Assembly: GCA_934597175.1 (NCBI GenBank)
Contig: CAKTQR010000038.1
Coordinates: forward strand, 1-19,644
Reading direction: 5' to 3'
DNA from: an uncultured Oscillospiraceae bacterium
GTDB taxonomy: Bacteria; Bacillota; Clostridia; Oscillospirales; Oscillospiraceae
DNA: 19,644 bases
Shown here: positions 1 to 7,215 of the stretch, in pieces
Layout of the letters: the number at the start of each line of letters is the position of its first letter
Position numbering within the stretch: position 1 is the stretch's first letter
The notes under the pieces: generated by a model
Databases searched by the model: none
Told to the model about the DNA's origin: nothing
The model's input: only the letters and a program-made list of their open reading frames with translations
Position numbers and translations under genes: made by a program

Positions 1-169
1 GTCAGAGCCGCACCGTGACCGAGCCGCAGCGAGAAAGGTCCCGCCTCAAGTTTGATTATAGCCATCAAAAACGCCTGATAAGGCTTTTTGACGAGCGTAG
101 CGAGATTTTTCGTGAAGCTGCGCTTCACAAAAAATGTGGCGTTATAGATAAACATGCATTTTTGCATGT
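1..169. other. Hairpin-rich intergenic DNA at left edge
   Basis: No gene is convincing here. Three inverted repeats are visible: GCCT-gata-AGGC followed by TTTTT (73-89), which could be a weak terminator for a plus-strand gene left of the window; GTGAAGC-tgc-GCTTCAC (112-128), flanked by T's on the left and A's on the right so that the stem can extend; and the longer hairpin at 144-177. The direct motif GAGCGTAGCGAG lies between the first two. One plus-strand frame (3-179) is open from the edge to a TGA, but it has no recognisable protein content and runs through all the hairpins, so it is probably chance or repeat-derived. Confidence 0.5.
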
Positions 170-177
170 TTATCTAT
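144..177 (-). terminator. Perfect 15-bp hairpin at the 3' end of the cysteine desulfurase gene
   Basis: Positions 144-158 and 163-177 are perfect reverse complements (ATAGATAAACATGCA and its complement) around a 4-base loop. The TAA stop of the cysteine desulfurase gene (170-172) lies inside the arm that is transcribed first. No U-tract follows immediately on the minus strand (AACGCCACATTTTTT comes next), so it is not a textbook intrinsic terminator. It may protect the mRNA 3' end or act as a weak terminator. Confidence 0.45.
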
Positions 178-1300
178 GAGCAAGAGTGTCATGGGCGTCC
201 TTGAGCGCCGAGCACAGCGCATCAAGCTCGTCCTTTGTCGTGTAGCGGGAGAGACTTATGCGCACAGCGCCGTCGATAACCTCGGCGGGCAGACCCATCG
301 CCTCAAGCACATGGCTTCTGCCGCCCTTTTTGCAGGCGGAGCTTCGGGAGACAAATATGCCCTTGGCTTCGAGGAAGTTCATCAAGACCTCGCTTCGCCA
401 GCCCGGGAGCGATACGCTCAGAATATGCGGTGCTCCGCCGCCTATGATGACCGCCTCCGGCATCTCGGCGACTATGCGCTCGGCTGCGTAATGCCGCAGC
501 TGCGCCATGCGCTCGGTGGCGTCGGACATGCTCGCCTTGGCAAGCTCGCAGGCTTTGCCGAAGGCGGCTATCTGCGGCATGGCCTCCGTTCCGGCTCTTA
601 AGCCGGCTTCCTGAGCACCGCCGATGATATAGGGCTTGATTTTGACCCCTGTTTTGATATACAATGCGCCTATGCCCTTTGGAGCGTGAATCTTGTGCCC
701 GCTGACGGTTATCATGTCAGCGCCGAGCTTTTTTGCCGAAAACGGAACTTTCATAAAGCCCTGCACGGCATCGGTGTGCAGCAGGGCAGCGGACTTTGCC
801 TTTTTTAAAGCCTTAGCGACGGCGGCAATGTCGGTGACTGCGCCGGTCTCGTTATTGACCATCATGAGGCTCACCAAAACCGTGTCCGGCCGAAGTGCGG
901 CAACTACCGCCTCGGGGGAGACAGAGCCGTCCGGCTCAGGGCGCAGCATTGTGACCTCAAAGCCACGGCGCTTGAGCTCGTCCATCGATTTTCTCACCGC
1001 ATCGTGCTCGACGGCCGAGCTTATGATGTGCAGCCCCCTGCGGCGCATGCTCTCTGCGCCGTTTATAATTGCCCAGTTGTCGCCCTCCGAGCCGCAGGAG
1101 GTGAAATACACCTCGCTCGGTGCGCAGTCCAGCGCAGCGGCAAGCTGCTTGCGGGCGTTATCCAAAACGGCCTTTGCCTCACGACCCTTCGTGTGGGTTG
1201 AGCTTGGATTGCCGTAGTTATCTAACATCGTTTTATAAGCAATGTCCGCAGCCTCGGGGCAGACCCTTGTCGTTGCGGCGTTATCAAGATAGACTTCCAT
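170..1300 (-). CDS. Cysteine desulfurase (NifS/IscS-type, PLP-dependent)
   Basis: Removes sulfur from L-cysteine as an enzyme persulfide for Fe-S cluster or tRNA thiolation pathways, in the cytosol. The protein has 376 residues, normal for the family. Visible motifs are the N-terminal YLDNAATT, VEHD with His99, Asp177 in HTDAVQ, the PLP-binding Lys203 in SGHKIHAPKG, RAGTE at 235-239, and catalytic Cys323 in RSSACKKGG. The ATG at 1300 has a good AAGGAG 5-6 bases upstream. The gene is divergent from mtaB, with only 34 bp between the start codons, and its promoter lies inside the mtaB coding region. No iscU- or thiI-like partner is next to it within the window, so the sulfur acceptor cannot be told. 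The subfamily (NifS, IscS or ThiI-partner) is not settled by sequence reading. Confidence 0.93.
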   Translation of the reverse strand: MEVYLDNAATTRVCPEAADIAYKTMLDNYGNPSSTHTKGREAKAVLDNARKQLAAALDCAPSEVYFTSCGSEGDNWAIINGAESMRRRGLHIISSAVEHDAVRKSMDELKRRGFEVTMLRPEPDGSVSPEAVVAALRPDTVLVSLMMVNNETGAVTDIAAVAKALKKAKSAALLHTDAVQGFMKVPFSAKKLGADMITVSGHKIHAPKGIGALYIKTGVKIKPYIIGGAQEAGLRAGTEAMPQIAAFGKACELAKASMSDATERMAQLRHYAAERIVAEMPEAVIIGGGAPHILSVSLPGWRSEVLMNFLEAKGIFVSRSSACKKGGRSHVLEAMGLPAEVIDGAVRISLSRYTTKDELDALCSALKDAHDTLAHR

Positions 1301-1334
1301 AGACTACTCCTTGTATATAGAAATGGAGAAAAGC

Positions 1335-2621
1335 ATGAAATATATTATATACACTCTTGGCTGCAAGGTCAACCAGTATGAGACGCAGGCGATGGAAACG
1401 CTTTTAAATGAGCACGGCCACACGGCGGCAGCCGAGGGCGAGACTGCCGATGCCGTCATCGTCAACACCTGCGCCGTCACCGCCGAGGCAGGGCGCAAGT
1501 CCCGTCAGGCGATAAACCGTCTGCGTGAGGAAAACCCCGATGCCGTCGTCGCCGTGTCCGGCTGCTACTCGCAGCTGAGCCCCGACACCGCCGAAAAGCT
1601 CGGTGCGGATGTCGTTTTCGGCAGCGGCGACAGGGTGAAATTAGTCGAAGCCATCGAAAATGCGGCGCTCACCGGCACGCATGAAAAGCTTCTTGACAAG
1701 CCCTTTGAGCGCAGATTGTTTGAGGAACTGCCCGCCGGTGCGGTCGCAGGCCACACCCGTGCGCTACTTAAAATTCAGGACGGCTGCGTCAACTTCTGCA
1801 CCTACTGCATCATTCCCTACACCCGCGGCAGGGTGCGCAGTCTGCCGATCGAGCAGGCGGCAAAGCAGGCGAGGGAGCTTGACGAAAAGGGCTACCGTGA
1901 GCTTGTCGTGACCGGCATTGAGGTCGCCTCCTACGGCGTTGACCTCAATGGCAAGCCCGACCTTGCCGATGTCATCGTCGCCATTGCCGAGGCAGCGCCG
2001 CATATGCGCCTGCGCATGGGGTCAATTGAGCCGAGCATAATCACCGAGGACTTCTGCCGCCGCATCGCCGAGACCGGCAGCGTGTGCAGACACTTCCACC
2101 TGTCGCTGCAATCCGGCTGCGACGCAACCTTGAAGGCCATGAACCGCAAGTACGATACCGCAAGGTTTTTCGAGGCGACCGAGCTTCTGCGCAAATATTT
2201 CCCCGGCTGCGGGTTAACCGCCGACCTCATCGTCGGCTTCCCGGGCGAGACCGAGGAGCACCAGCGTGAGACCCTGGAGTTTCTCGAAAAGGTCGCATTT
2301 TCCGATGTCCATGTCTTCCCGTACTCCCGCCGCCCGGGCACACCGGCGGACAAAATGCCCGATCAGATAGACCGGGCCGAAAAGGCAAGACGCTCAAAGC
2401 AGGCGAGAGCCGTGGCGGAAAAGACACGCAGGGCATATCTTGAAAGTGCCGTCGGCACTGTGCTTCCCGTGCTGTTTGAGACTCACGAGGACGGCATGTG
2501 GCAGGGTCACAGCGACACCTACCTTCTCGTTCGTGCCGAGGGCGAGGACCTGCGTGGTCAGGTCAGGAATGTCGAGATAACCGGAGTTTCCGGCGAAACT
2601 CTTGTCGGAAAAACGGTTTGA
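1335..2621 (+). CDS. mtaB: tRNA (N6-threonylcarbamoyladenosine-37) methylthiotransferase MtaB
   Basis: Radical-SAM enzyme that converts t6A37 to ms2t6A37 in ANN-decoding tRNAs. The N-terminal methylthiotransferase domain opens with YTLGCKVNQYE, the signature that separates MtaB from MiaB and RimO. Its cluster cysteines are Cys10, Cys46 and Cys77. The radical-SAM motif is Cys151-x3-Cys155-x2-Cys158 (CVNFCTYC). A TRAM-like tRNA-binding domain occupies roughly residues 370-428. I chose the ATG at 1335 because GGAG (1325-1328) is well spaced before it and MKYIIYTLGCK matches the family start; in-frame starts at 1311 (TTG) and 1323 lack an RBS. The protein has 428 residues. The stop codon is overlapped by the -35 box of the serC promoter. 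Confidence 0.93.
   Translation: MKYIIYTLGCKVNQYETQAMETLLNEHGHTAAAEGETADAVIVNTCAVTAEAGRKSRQAINRLREENPDAVVAVSGCYSQLSPDTAEKLGADVVFGSGDRVKLVEAIENAALTGTHEKLLDKPFERRLFEELPAGAVAGHTRALLKIQDGCVNFCTYCIIPYTRGRVRSLPIEQAAKQARELDEKGYRELVVTGIEVASYGVDLNGKPDLADVIVAIAEAAPHMRLRMGSIEPSIITEDFCRRIAETGSVCRHFHLSLQSGCDATLKAMNRKYDTARFFEATELLRKYFPGCGLTADLIVGFPGETEEHQRETLEFLEKVAFSDVHVFPYSRRPGTPADKMPDQIDRAEKARRSKQARAVAEKTRRAYLESAVGTVLPVLFETHEDGMWQGHSDTYLLVRAEGEDLRGQVRNVEITGVSGETLVGKTV
1344..1372 (-). promoter_or_regulatory. SigA-type promoter for the cysteine desulfurase gene
   Basis: On the minus strand TTGACC (1372-1367) is followed after exactly 17 bases by a perfect TATAAT (1349-1344). Transcription would start near 1337, leaving a leader of about 37 bases to the ATG at 1300. 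The element lies within the first codons of mtaB. Confidence 0.7.
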
Positions 2622-2646
2622 CAAGTTTATCACATAGCTTTATAAT
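2618..2646 (+). promoter_or_regulatory. Perfect-consensus SigA promoter of serC-serA
   Basis: TTGACA (2618-2623), a 17-base spacer, then TATAAT (2641-2646): both hexamers and the spacing are exact consensus. The -35 overlaps the mtaB stop codon (2619-2621). The expected start near 2653 gives a leader of only about 30 bases before the serC ATG, leaving no room for a riboswitch or attenuator. Confidence 0.85.
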
Positions 2647-2683
2647 TGACGATATGCGAAAAACAGCGAAAGGAGAGCTCATA

Positions 2684-3775
2684 ATGTCGAGAAAAGGAAT
2701 CTATAATTTTTCAGCAGGCCCGTCCATGATGCCGGAGTCTGTGCTCAAAGCTGCCCAAAGTGAGATAACCGACTACCGATCCAGTGGGATGTCGGTCATG
2801 GAGATGAGCCATCGAAGTAAGCTGTTTGCTGATATTTTTGCCGAGACCAAGGCAAAACTTAAGCGTACGCTCAATGTGCCCGATACGCACGAGATCCTGT
2901 TTTTGCAGGGCGGCGCAACGCTCCAGTTTGCGGCGATACCGCTTAACCTCATGGGTGAGGGCGGCATGGCAAGCTACGCTGTGACGGGTAATTTTTCAAA
3001 CCTCGCCGCCAAGGAAGCAAAAAAATATGGCACTGTCAGCATTGCCTGCGACAGCTCGGATAGAGACCATAGCTACATCCCCGCACAGGATGCACTCAAG
3101 ATAGACGACGGCGCAAGGTATTTCTACTACTGCGCAAACAACACCATCTACGGCACGGAGTGGCAGTATGTGCCCGAGACCGGGAGCGTACCGCTCGTGT
3201 GCGATATGTCGTCGGATATCCTGTCCCGTCCTGTGAATGTCGCCGATTACGGCCTTATCTACGCCGGTGCGCAGAAGAACATGGCGCCCGCCGGCCTGAC
3301 GGTCGTCATAGTCGATAGATCCCTTGCCGGAAACGAGCTCAGCATCTGTCCCTCCGTAATGAGCTATGATACGCTCATCAAAAAGGACTCCATGCTCAAC
3401 ACCCCGCCGTGCTGGTGCATCTACATGCTGGGGCTCATGCTCGACTGGCTCGAGAGCTTCGGCGGTATTGCGGAGATGGAGAAGATAAAATCTGCCCGTG
3501 CCGCAAAGCTCTACGACTATCTTGATAATAGTAAGCTGTTCATCCCGCACGCCGAGCCCGGCTCACGCAGCGATATGAATATTACCTTCCGCACCGGCAG
3601 CGACGAGATGGATGCCGAATTTGTAAAGGGTGCAGCAGCAAACGGACTTTTGAATGTCAAGGGTCACAGGCTCACCGGCGGCATGCGGGCATCGCTCTAC
3701 AACGCTATGCCCATGGAGGGCGTGGATGCGCTAATAGAATTTATGAAACGATTTGAGGTCGAACACAATGTATAA
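2684..3775 (+). CDS. serC: Phosphoserine aminotransferase
   Basis: Second step of serine synthesis: transfers the amino group of glutamate to 3-phosphohydroxypyruvate, giving O-phosphoserine (PLP enzyme, cytosol). The protein has 363 residues, the usual length. Visible motifs are NFSAGPSMMPE at the N-terminus, MSHRSK at 41-46, LQGGATLQF at 74-82, the PLP Lys198 in YAGAQKNMAPAG, and GHRLTGGMRASLYNAM near the C-terminus, with Arg335 expected to bind substrate phosphate. The ATG at 2684 follows AGGAGAG at 2671-2677; the in-frame ATG at 2654 is too close to the predicted transcription start. The gene overlaps serA by 8 bp, so the two are surely one operon. Confidence 0.95.
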   Translation: MSRKGIYNFSAGPSMMPESVLKAAQSEITDYRSSGMSVMEMSHRSKLFADIFAETKAKLKRTLNVPDTHEILFLQGGATLQFAAIPLNLMGEGGMASYAVTGNFSNLAAKEAKKYGTVSIACDSSDRDHSYIPAQDALKIDDGARYFYYCANNTIYGTEWQYVPETGSVPLVCDMSSDILSRPVNVADYGLIYAGAQKNMAPAGLTVVIVDRSLAGNELSICPSVMSYDTLIKKDSMLNTPPCWCIYMLGLMLDWLESFGGIAEMEKIKSARAAKLYDYLDNSKLFIPHAEPGSRSDMNITFRTGSDEMDAEFVKGAAANGLLNVKGHRLTGGMRASLYNAMPMEGVDALIEFMKRFEVEHNV

Positions 3776-4931
3776 TATAAAGACAATAAACAAAATTTCG
3801 CCCGTGGGACTGGATAAGCTCAAGCAGCTCGGCTACAATGTCTCGGCGGATATAGACGATCCCGAGGGCATCATCGTGCGCAGTGCCGACATGCACGGGT
3901 ATAATACGAATGCTTCGCTTCTCGGCATCGCAAGAGCCGGAGCGGGATACAACAACATCCCCATCGAGGAGCTTGCCGAAAAGGGCATAGTCGTGTTCAA
4001 CAGCCCCGGTGCAAACGCAGAGGCGGTCAAGGAGCAGTCTATATGCTCGCTCGTCATGGCATCGAGAGATGTTCTCGGCAGCGTTGAGTGGGTAAAGAGC
4101 ATCGCAAACGAGGGCGATAAGATACCCGAGCTTGTCGAAAAGGGCAAGTCCAATTTCGCAGGCCCCGAGCTCATGGGCAAGACCATCGGCGTGCTCGGCC
4201 TCGGCGCAACGGGCGCACTGGTCGCAAATGCCTGCCTTGCGCTCGACATGAATGTCATTGGCTACGACCCGTTCATGTCCGTTGAATCTGCGTGGAGGCT
4301 CAGCCGTGATGTCAAGCGTGCCGACGACCTCGGCGAGATCTACAGAAACTGCGATTACATAAGCGTCAACATCCCCTACAACGAGGACACGCACCACATG
4401 ATAGATGAGCGTGCGTTTTCCATGATGAAGCAAGGTGTTCGCATCATAAACGAGTCCCGTGCCGAGGTCGTTGACGACGATGCGATGCTAAGAGCGCTTG
4501 AAAGCGGCAAGGTCGCAAAATATGTGACCGATTTCCCCAATAAGAAGATACTCGGCGGCAAGAATGTCATCGCCCTGCCGCACTTGGGCGCCTGCACTCC
4601 CGAGAGCGAGGACCGCTGCGCAGAGATGGCGGCACGCCAGCTGCACGAGTACCTGCAAAACGGCAATATCATAAACTCGGTCAATCTCCCGTCGGCAAGG
4701 CTTGAGCGCATGGGCGTGTGCCGCTTGTGCGTTATCCACCACAATGTCCCGGGCATGATAAACCGCATCCTCGACCTGATAACCGAGAAGAATATTAATG
4801 TCGAGCACATGATAAACAAGCCCCACGGCCGTTTCGCCTACACCATCATAGACCTCGGCGACGAGATCTGGGAGGACACCGCCGTGACCATCCGCAAGAT
4901 GGACGATGTCCTGCGAGTGCGAGTGCTGTAA
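3768..4931 (+). CDS. serA: D-3-phosphoglycerate dehydrogenase (short ACT-domain form)
   Basis: First, NAD-dependent step of serine synthesis, 3-phosphoglycerate to 3-phosphohydroxypyruvate. The protein has 387 residues, with an N-terminal substrate domain, a Rossmann NAD-binding domain with GLGATG at 144-149, and a C-terminal ACT domain from about residue 316 (VCRLCVIHHNVPGMI) that probably senses serine. The active-site His272 is in LPHLGACTPES and Arg231 is in NESRAEV. The acidic catalytic residue usual in this superfamily (DVFPTEP in E. coli SerA) aligns with DFPNKK here, so the canonical Glu is not evident; I believe this is shared by clostridial relatives. The ATG at 3768 follows GAGGT (3755-3759) and sits inside the end of serC. 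No serB is adjacent. Confidence 0.93.
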   Translation: MYNIKTINKISPVGLDKLKQLGYNVSADIDDPEGIIVRSADMHGYNTNASLLGIARAGAGYNNIPIEELAEKGIVVFNSPGANAEAVKEQSICSLVMASRDVLGSVEWVKSIANEGDKIPELVEKGKSNFAGPELMGKTIGVLGLGATGALVANACLALDMNVIGYDPFMSVESAWRLSRDVKRADDLGEIYRNCDYISVNIPYNEDTHHMIDERAFSMMKQGVRIINESRAEVVDDDAMLRALESGKVAKYVTDFPNKKILGGKNVIALPHLGACTPESEDRCAEMAARQLHEYLQNGNIINSVNLPSARLERMGVCRLCVIHHNVPGMINRILDLITEKNINVEHMINKPHGRFAYTIIDLGDEIWEDTAVTIRKMDDVLRVRVL

Positions 4932-4935
4932 ACCA

Positions 4936-4970
4936 AAATCGACCTTTCGTTTGAAAGGTCGATTTAATTT
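4936..4970 (+). terminator. Intrinsic terminator after serA
   Basis: A perfect 13-bp stem (AAATCGACCTTTC, loop GTTT, and its complement, 4936-4965) follows the serA stop by 4 bases, with a T-rich tail beyond it. It closes the serCA operon. Confidence 0.8.
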
Positions 4971-5001
4971 ACAAATTATTATAAAAGATAGGATATTACC
5001 G

Positions 5002-5010
5002 TGCTATAAT
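5002..5010 (+). promoter_or_regulatory. Extended -10 promoter of the YD-repeat lipoprotein gene
   Basis: TGCTATAAT (5002-5010) is a perfect -10 hexamer with an upstream TG dinucleotide. No good -35 lies 16-18 bases upstream, consistent with an extended -10 promoter. Expression would begin near 5017, about 17 bases before the ATG. Confidence 0.6.
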
Positions 5011-5033
5011 ATGCACGAAAAGGGGGTAACGCC

Positions 5034-5888
5034 ATGAAAAAAACCGCAGCAATGCTTATATCGACAGCCATGATGCTCTGCCTTTGCGCCTGCGGAGGCG
5101 GCACGACCGAGCCTACCCCCGTGCCGACCGAAACGCCCGCACCGGTCGAGTACACCAAGGACGACGGCAGACTCAAAATGGAGGAGACCTATAACTCAAA
5201 CGACCTGCTGTTCAGTACGATAATCTACGAATACGACGACAGGGGACAGCTCGTAAAGCAGGCAGAGTTCGGCATAAACGACGCTCCCACGGGCTACAAG
5301 AGCTTTGAATACGATTCAAACGGCAGAAAAACGCTCATGACGAGCTTTGCCGCCGAAAACGACAAGGATTATTCCGAGGAATACCGCACAAGCTATGAGT
5401 ACAATGCCGACGGCAAGCTCACAAAGGCGGTCTCGACTATAGAGGGCAAGACCATGTCCGTAACGGCGTATGAGTATAAAGACGGTCTGCTCGTAAGTGA
5501 GAAAAACTACGAGGGCGAGTCGTTCCTTGCGTCAGAGTATAAGTATGAGTATGACGAAAACTCTCGCAAGACCCGCTGCGTTCGTATCGATAACATCGAG
5601 GGCGATACCACCGAGAATCGCTATACCTACGCATCAAGCGGTCTGCTGCTCGCCGACCTCAGCTACGGCGACGACGGCAAGGTCATAAGCCGCACCGAAT
5701 ACAGCTATGACGCAAACGGAAATGCCGTCAAGCTCAGCGTTTATAACGCCAAGGGCGGGCTCATAAGCAGCACCTCGAATGAGTACACCTACGACGACTA
5801 CGGCAATGTAAAGCGCTGCGCCGTGACCCACTCTGACGGCAGCAAGGGAACGACCACAAAGTACAAGTGGGAATACACCAAAGGTTAA
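5034..5888 (+). CDS. Predicted lipoprotein with YD/RHS-like tandem repeats
   Basis: Function not known. The 284-residue protein starts with a lipoprotein signal: a charged MKKT, a hydrophobic stretch and the lipobox LCAC with Cys20 as the lipidated residue. A short Thr/Pro/Glu-rich linker (residues 24-40) follows. The rest is about eight imperfect units of 20-30 residues with the core Y-x-Y-D-x-x-G-x-L/V, for example YEYDDRGQLVKQ, FEYDSNGRKTL, YEYNADGKLTK, YSYDANGNAVKL and YTYDDYGNVKR. These resemble the YD repeats of RHS proteins, which form beta-hairpin wraps, but the protein lacks an RHS core or toxin domain. It is probably anchored outside the cell membrane and may bind carbohydrate or protein. 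The start at 5034 follows AGGGGG (5021-5026). It seems monocistronic, although no terminator is visible after it. Confidence 0.8.
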   Translation: MKKTAAMLISTAMMLCLCACGGGTTEPTPVPTETPAPVEYTKDDGRLKMEETYNSNDLLFSTIIYEYDDRGQLVKQAEFGINDAPTGYKSFEYDSNGRKTLMTSFAAENDKDYSEEYRTSYEYNADGKLTKAVSTIEGKTMSVTAYEYKDGLLVSEKNYEGESFLASEYKYEYDENSRKTRCVRIDNIEGDTTENRYTYASSGLLLADLSYGDDGKVISRTEYSYDANGNAVKLSVYNAKGGLISSTSNEYTYDDYGNVKRCAVTHSDGSKGTTTKYKWEYTKG

Positions 5889-5918
5889 CAGATTATTTAT
5901 AAATTTTAAGTAATATTG

Positions 5919-5927
5919 TGCTAATAT
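5919..5927 (+). promoter_or_regulatory. Possible extended -10 promoter of the zinc-ribbon/DUF5685/J-domain set
   Basis: TGCTAATAT (5919-5927) has the TG extension and a 4/6 -10 match in an AT-rich gap, and is similar in form to the promoter at 5002-5010. No clear -35 is seen, so this is tentative. Confidence 0.3.
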
Positions 5928-5963
5928 TTATTATTAAATCATATTGATCAAGGTGAGCTTTTA

Positions 5964-6371
5964 ATGAGAGAAAAATTTGCCCGATTTATGGCAGGACGCT
6001 ATGGCACGGACCAACTGAACAAATTGCTTTCGGTGCTTTGCCTCGTGCTTGTAATTCTGGCTATGATCTTTAACGGAACTAAAGCTGCAAGCGTGCTTTG
6101 GGTCGTGGGCTTTGCGCTGCTGATGATCGTGTATTTTCGTATGTTCTCAAGGAATATCTATAAGCGCACGGCAGAGAACAACAGCTACATGAGATTTCGC
6201 TACAACGCCGGCAAAAGATTCAGAATGATCAAGGAGCGTTGGACGCAGCGCAAGGACTACAAGTTCTTTTCCTGTCCTGCGTGCCACACCACGCTTCGTG
6301 TCCCCAAGGGCAAGGGCAAGATAAACATCGTCTGCCGTAAGTGCGGCACATCGTTCCAGGGAAAGACCTGA
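5964..6371 (+). CDS. Two-TM protein with C-terminal zinc ribbon
   Basis: Function unknown. The protein has 135 residues. Two hydrophobic segments at about 21-36 and 42-59 should cross the membrane, followed by a strongly basic stretch (60-100) and a C-terminal zinc ribbon with ligands Cys104-x2-Cys107 (CPAC) and Cys124-x2-Cys127 (CRKC). The topology is probably ribbon-in-cytosol, by the positive-inside rule. The ATG at 5964 has AAGGTGAG (5950-5957) upstream. Its TGA stop shares a base with the next gene's ATG (TGATG at 6369-6373), indicating translational coupling and a joint role with the DUF5685-type protein. Similar small zinc-ribbon membrane proteins occur in Firmicutes, but I know no assigned function. 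Confidence 0.85.
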   Translation: MREKFARFMAGRYGTDQLNKLLSVLCLVLVILAMIFNGTKAASVLWVVGFALLMIVYFRMFSRNIYKRTAENNSYMRFRYNAGKRFRMIKERWTQRKDYKFFSCPACHTTLRVPKGKGKINIVCRKCGTSFQGKT

Positions 6372-7198
6372 TGTTCGGTTTTGTTGCGGCCGACCTGAAG
6401 CGCCTTGACCCCGAGCAGCGGCAGCGCTACAACGCCTGCTACTGCGGTCTGTGCAACGCCCTGCACGAGCGGCACGGCCTGCTTGCCCGCATGACGCTGA
6501 CCTATGACATGACCTTTCTCGTCATGCTTCTAAACTCGCTGTACGAGCCGCACGAAATGCACGGTGAGGACAGATGCCCCACGCATCCTATTAAGCGGCG
6601 CAGCTGGTGGCAGTCGGAGATAACCGATTATGCCGCCGACATGAACATTGCGCTTGCGTATCTTAACTGCATCGACGACTGGGAGGACGACTTAAACGCT
6701 GCCGCCTTTGCCGAGGCAAAGCTCATGAAGTCCTCGTATGAGCAGATCTGCAAGACATACCCCCGCCAGTGCGAGGCGATAAAGCAGGGCATGGCTCGGC
6801 TCAAGGAAATTGAGGACAGCTTTAAGCCCATGCCGGATGAAGCCTCACGCAGCTTCGGACTGCTCATGGCGGAGCTTTTCGTGTACAGGGAAGATCACTG
6901 GAGCGATGACCTCCGTGCGCTCGGCACGGCACTCGGGCAGTTTATCTATGTTATGGACGCCTGTATTGACCTTAAGGACGATAAGCGGTATTATAAATAC
7001 AATCCCTTTGTGAAGCTCTACGGCAGACTTGACGAGATGCAGTGCTTTCGGGACATTCTGCAAATGCTGATGGGCGACTGCGTGTATCATTTTGACAGGC
7101 TTCCGCTCGTCCGTGATGCGGACATTTTGAAAAACATCCTCTGCTCCGGCGTGTGGAGCAAATTCAACCGGCATTATAATATCAAAGAAGAAAACTGA
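6371..7198 (+). CDS. DUF5685-family helical protein with two Asp-rich motifs
   Basis: The protein has 275 residues, no signal peptide and no clear TM segments, and appears mostly helical. The N-terminus (MFGFVAADLKRLDPEQRQRY, then Cys-rich YCGLC) is typical of the DUF5685 family. Two acidic motifs stand out: I-D102-D-W-E-D-D107, and GQFIYVMD196-ACID200-LKDD. They resemble in spacing and surroundings the DDxxD motifs of class I isoprenoid synthases (compare the FQIxDDxLD pattern), so a metal-pyrophosphate or prenyl-related activity, or only the fold, is possible; that is inference. Conserved-looking cysteines are Cys23 and Cys26 or Cys28. The start at 6371 overlaps the previous stop by 1 base, with AGGGAAAG upstream. 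The J-domain gene follows after 17 bases, so all three are likely one operon. Confidence 0.8.
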   Translation: MFGFVAADLKRLDPEQRQRYNACYCGLCNALHERHGLLARMTLTYDMTFLVMLLNSLYEPHEMHGEDRCPTHPIKRRSWWQSEITDYAADMNIALAYLNCIDDWEDDLNAAAFAEAKLMKSSYEQICKTYPRQCEAIKQGMARLKEIEDSFKPMPDEASRSFGLLMAELFVYREDHWSDDLRALGTALGQFIYVMDACIDLKDDKRYYKYNPFVKLYGRLDEMQCFRDILQMLMGDCVYHFDRLPLVRDADILKNILCSGVWSKFNRHYNIKEEN

Positions 7199-7215
7199 AG
7201 GAGCAGTGCCCCAGT

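Noticed and set aside
106..134. Hairpin GTGAAGC-tgc-GCTTCAC as an intrinsic terminator
   Set aside because: The T's lie before the stem and A's after it on the plus strand, and the reverse complement has the same order, so neither strand has a U-tract after the stem.
3..179. Plus-strand frame open from the left edge
   Set aside because: It runs through three hairpins, has no recognisable domain and overlaps the desulfurase 3' end. It is more likely non-coding repeat DNA.
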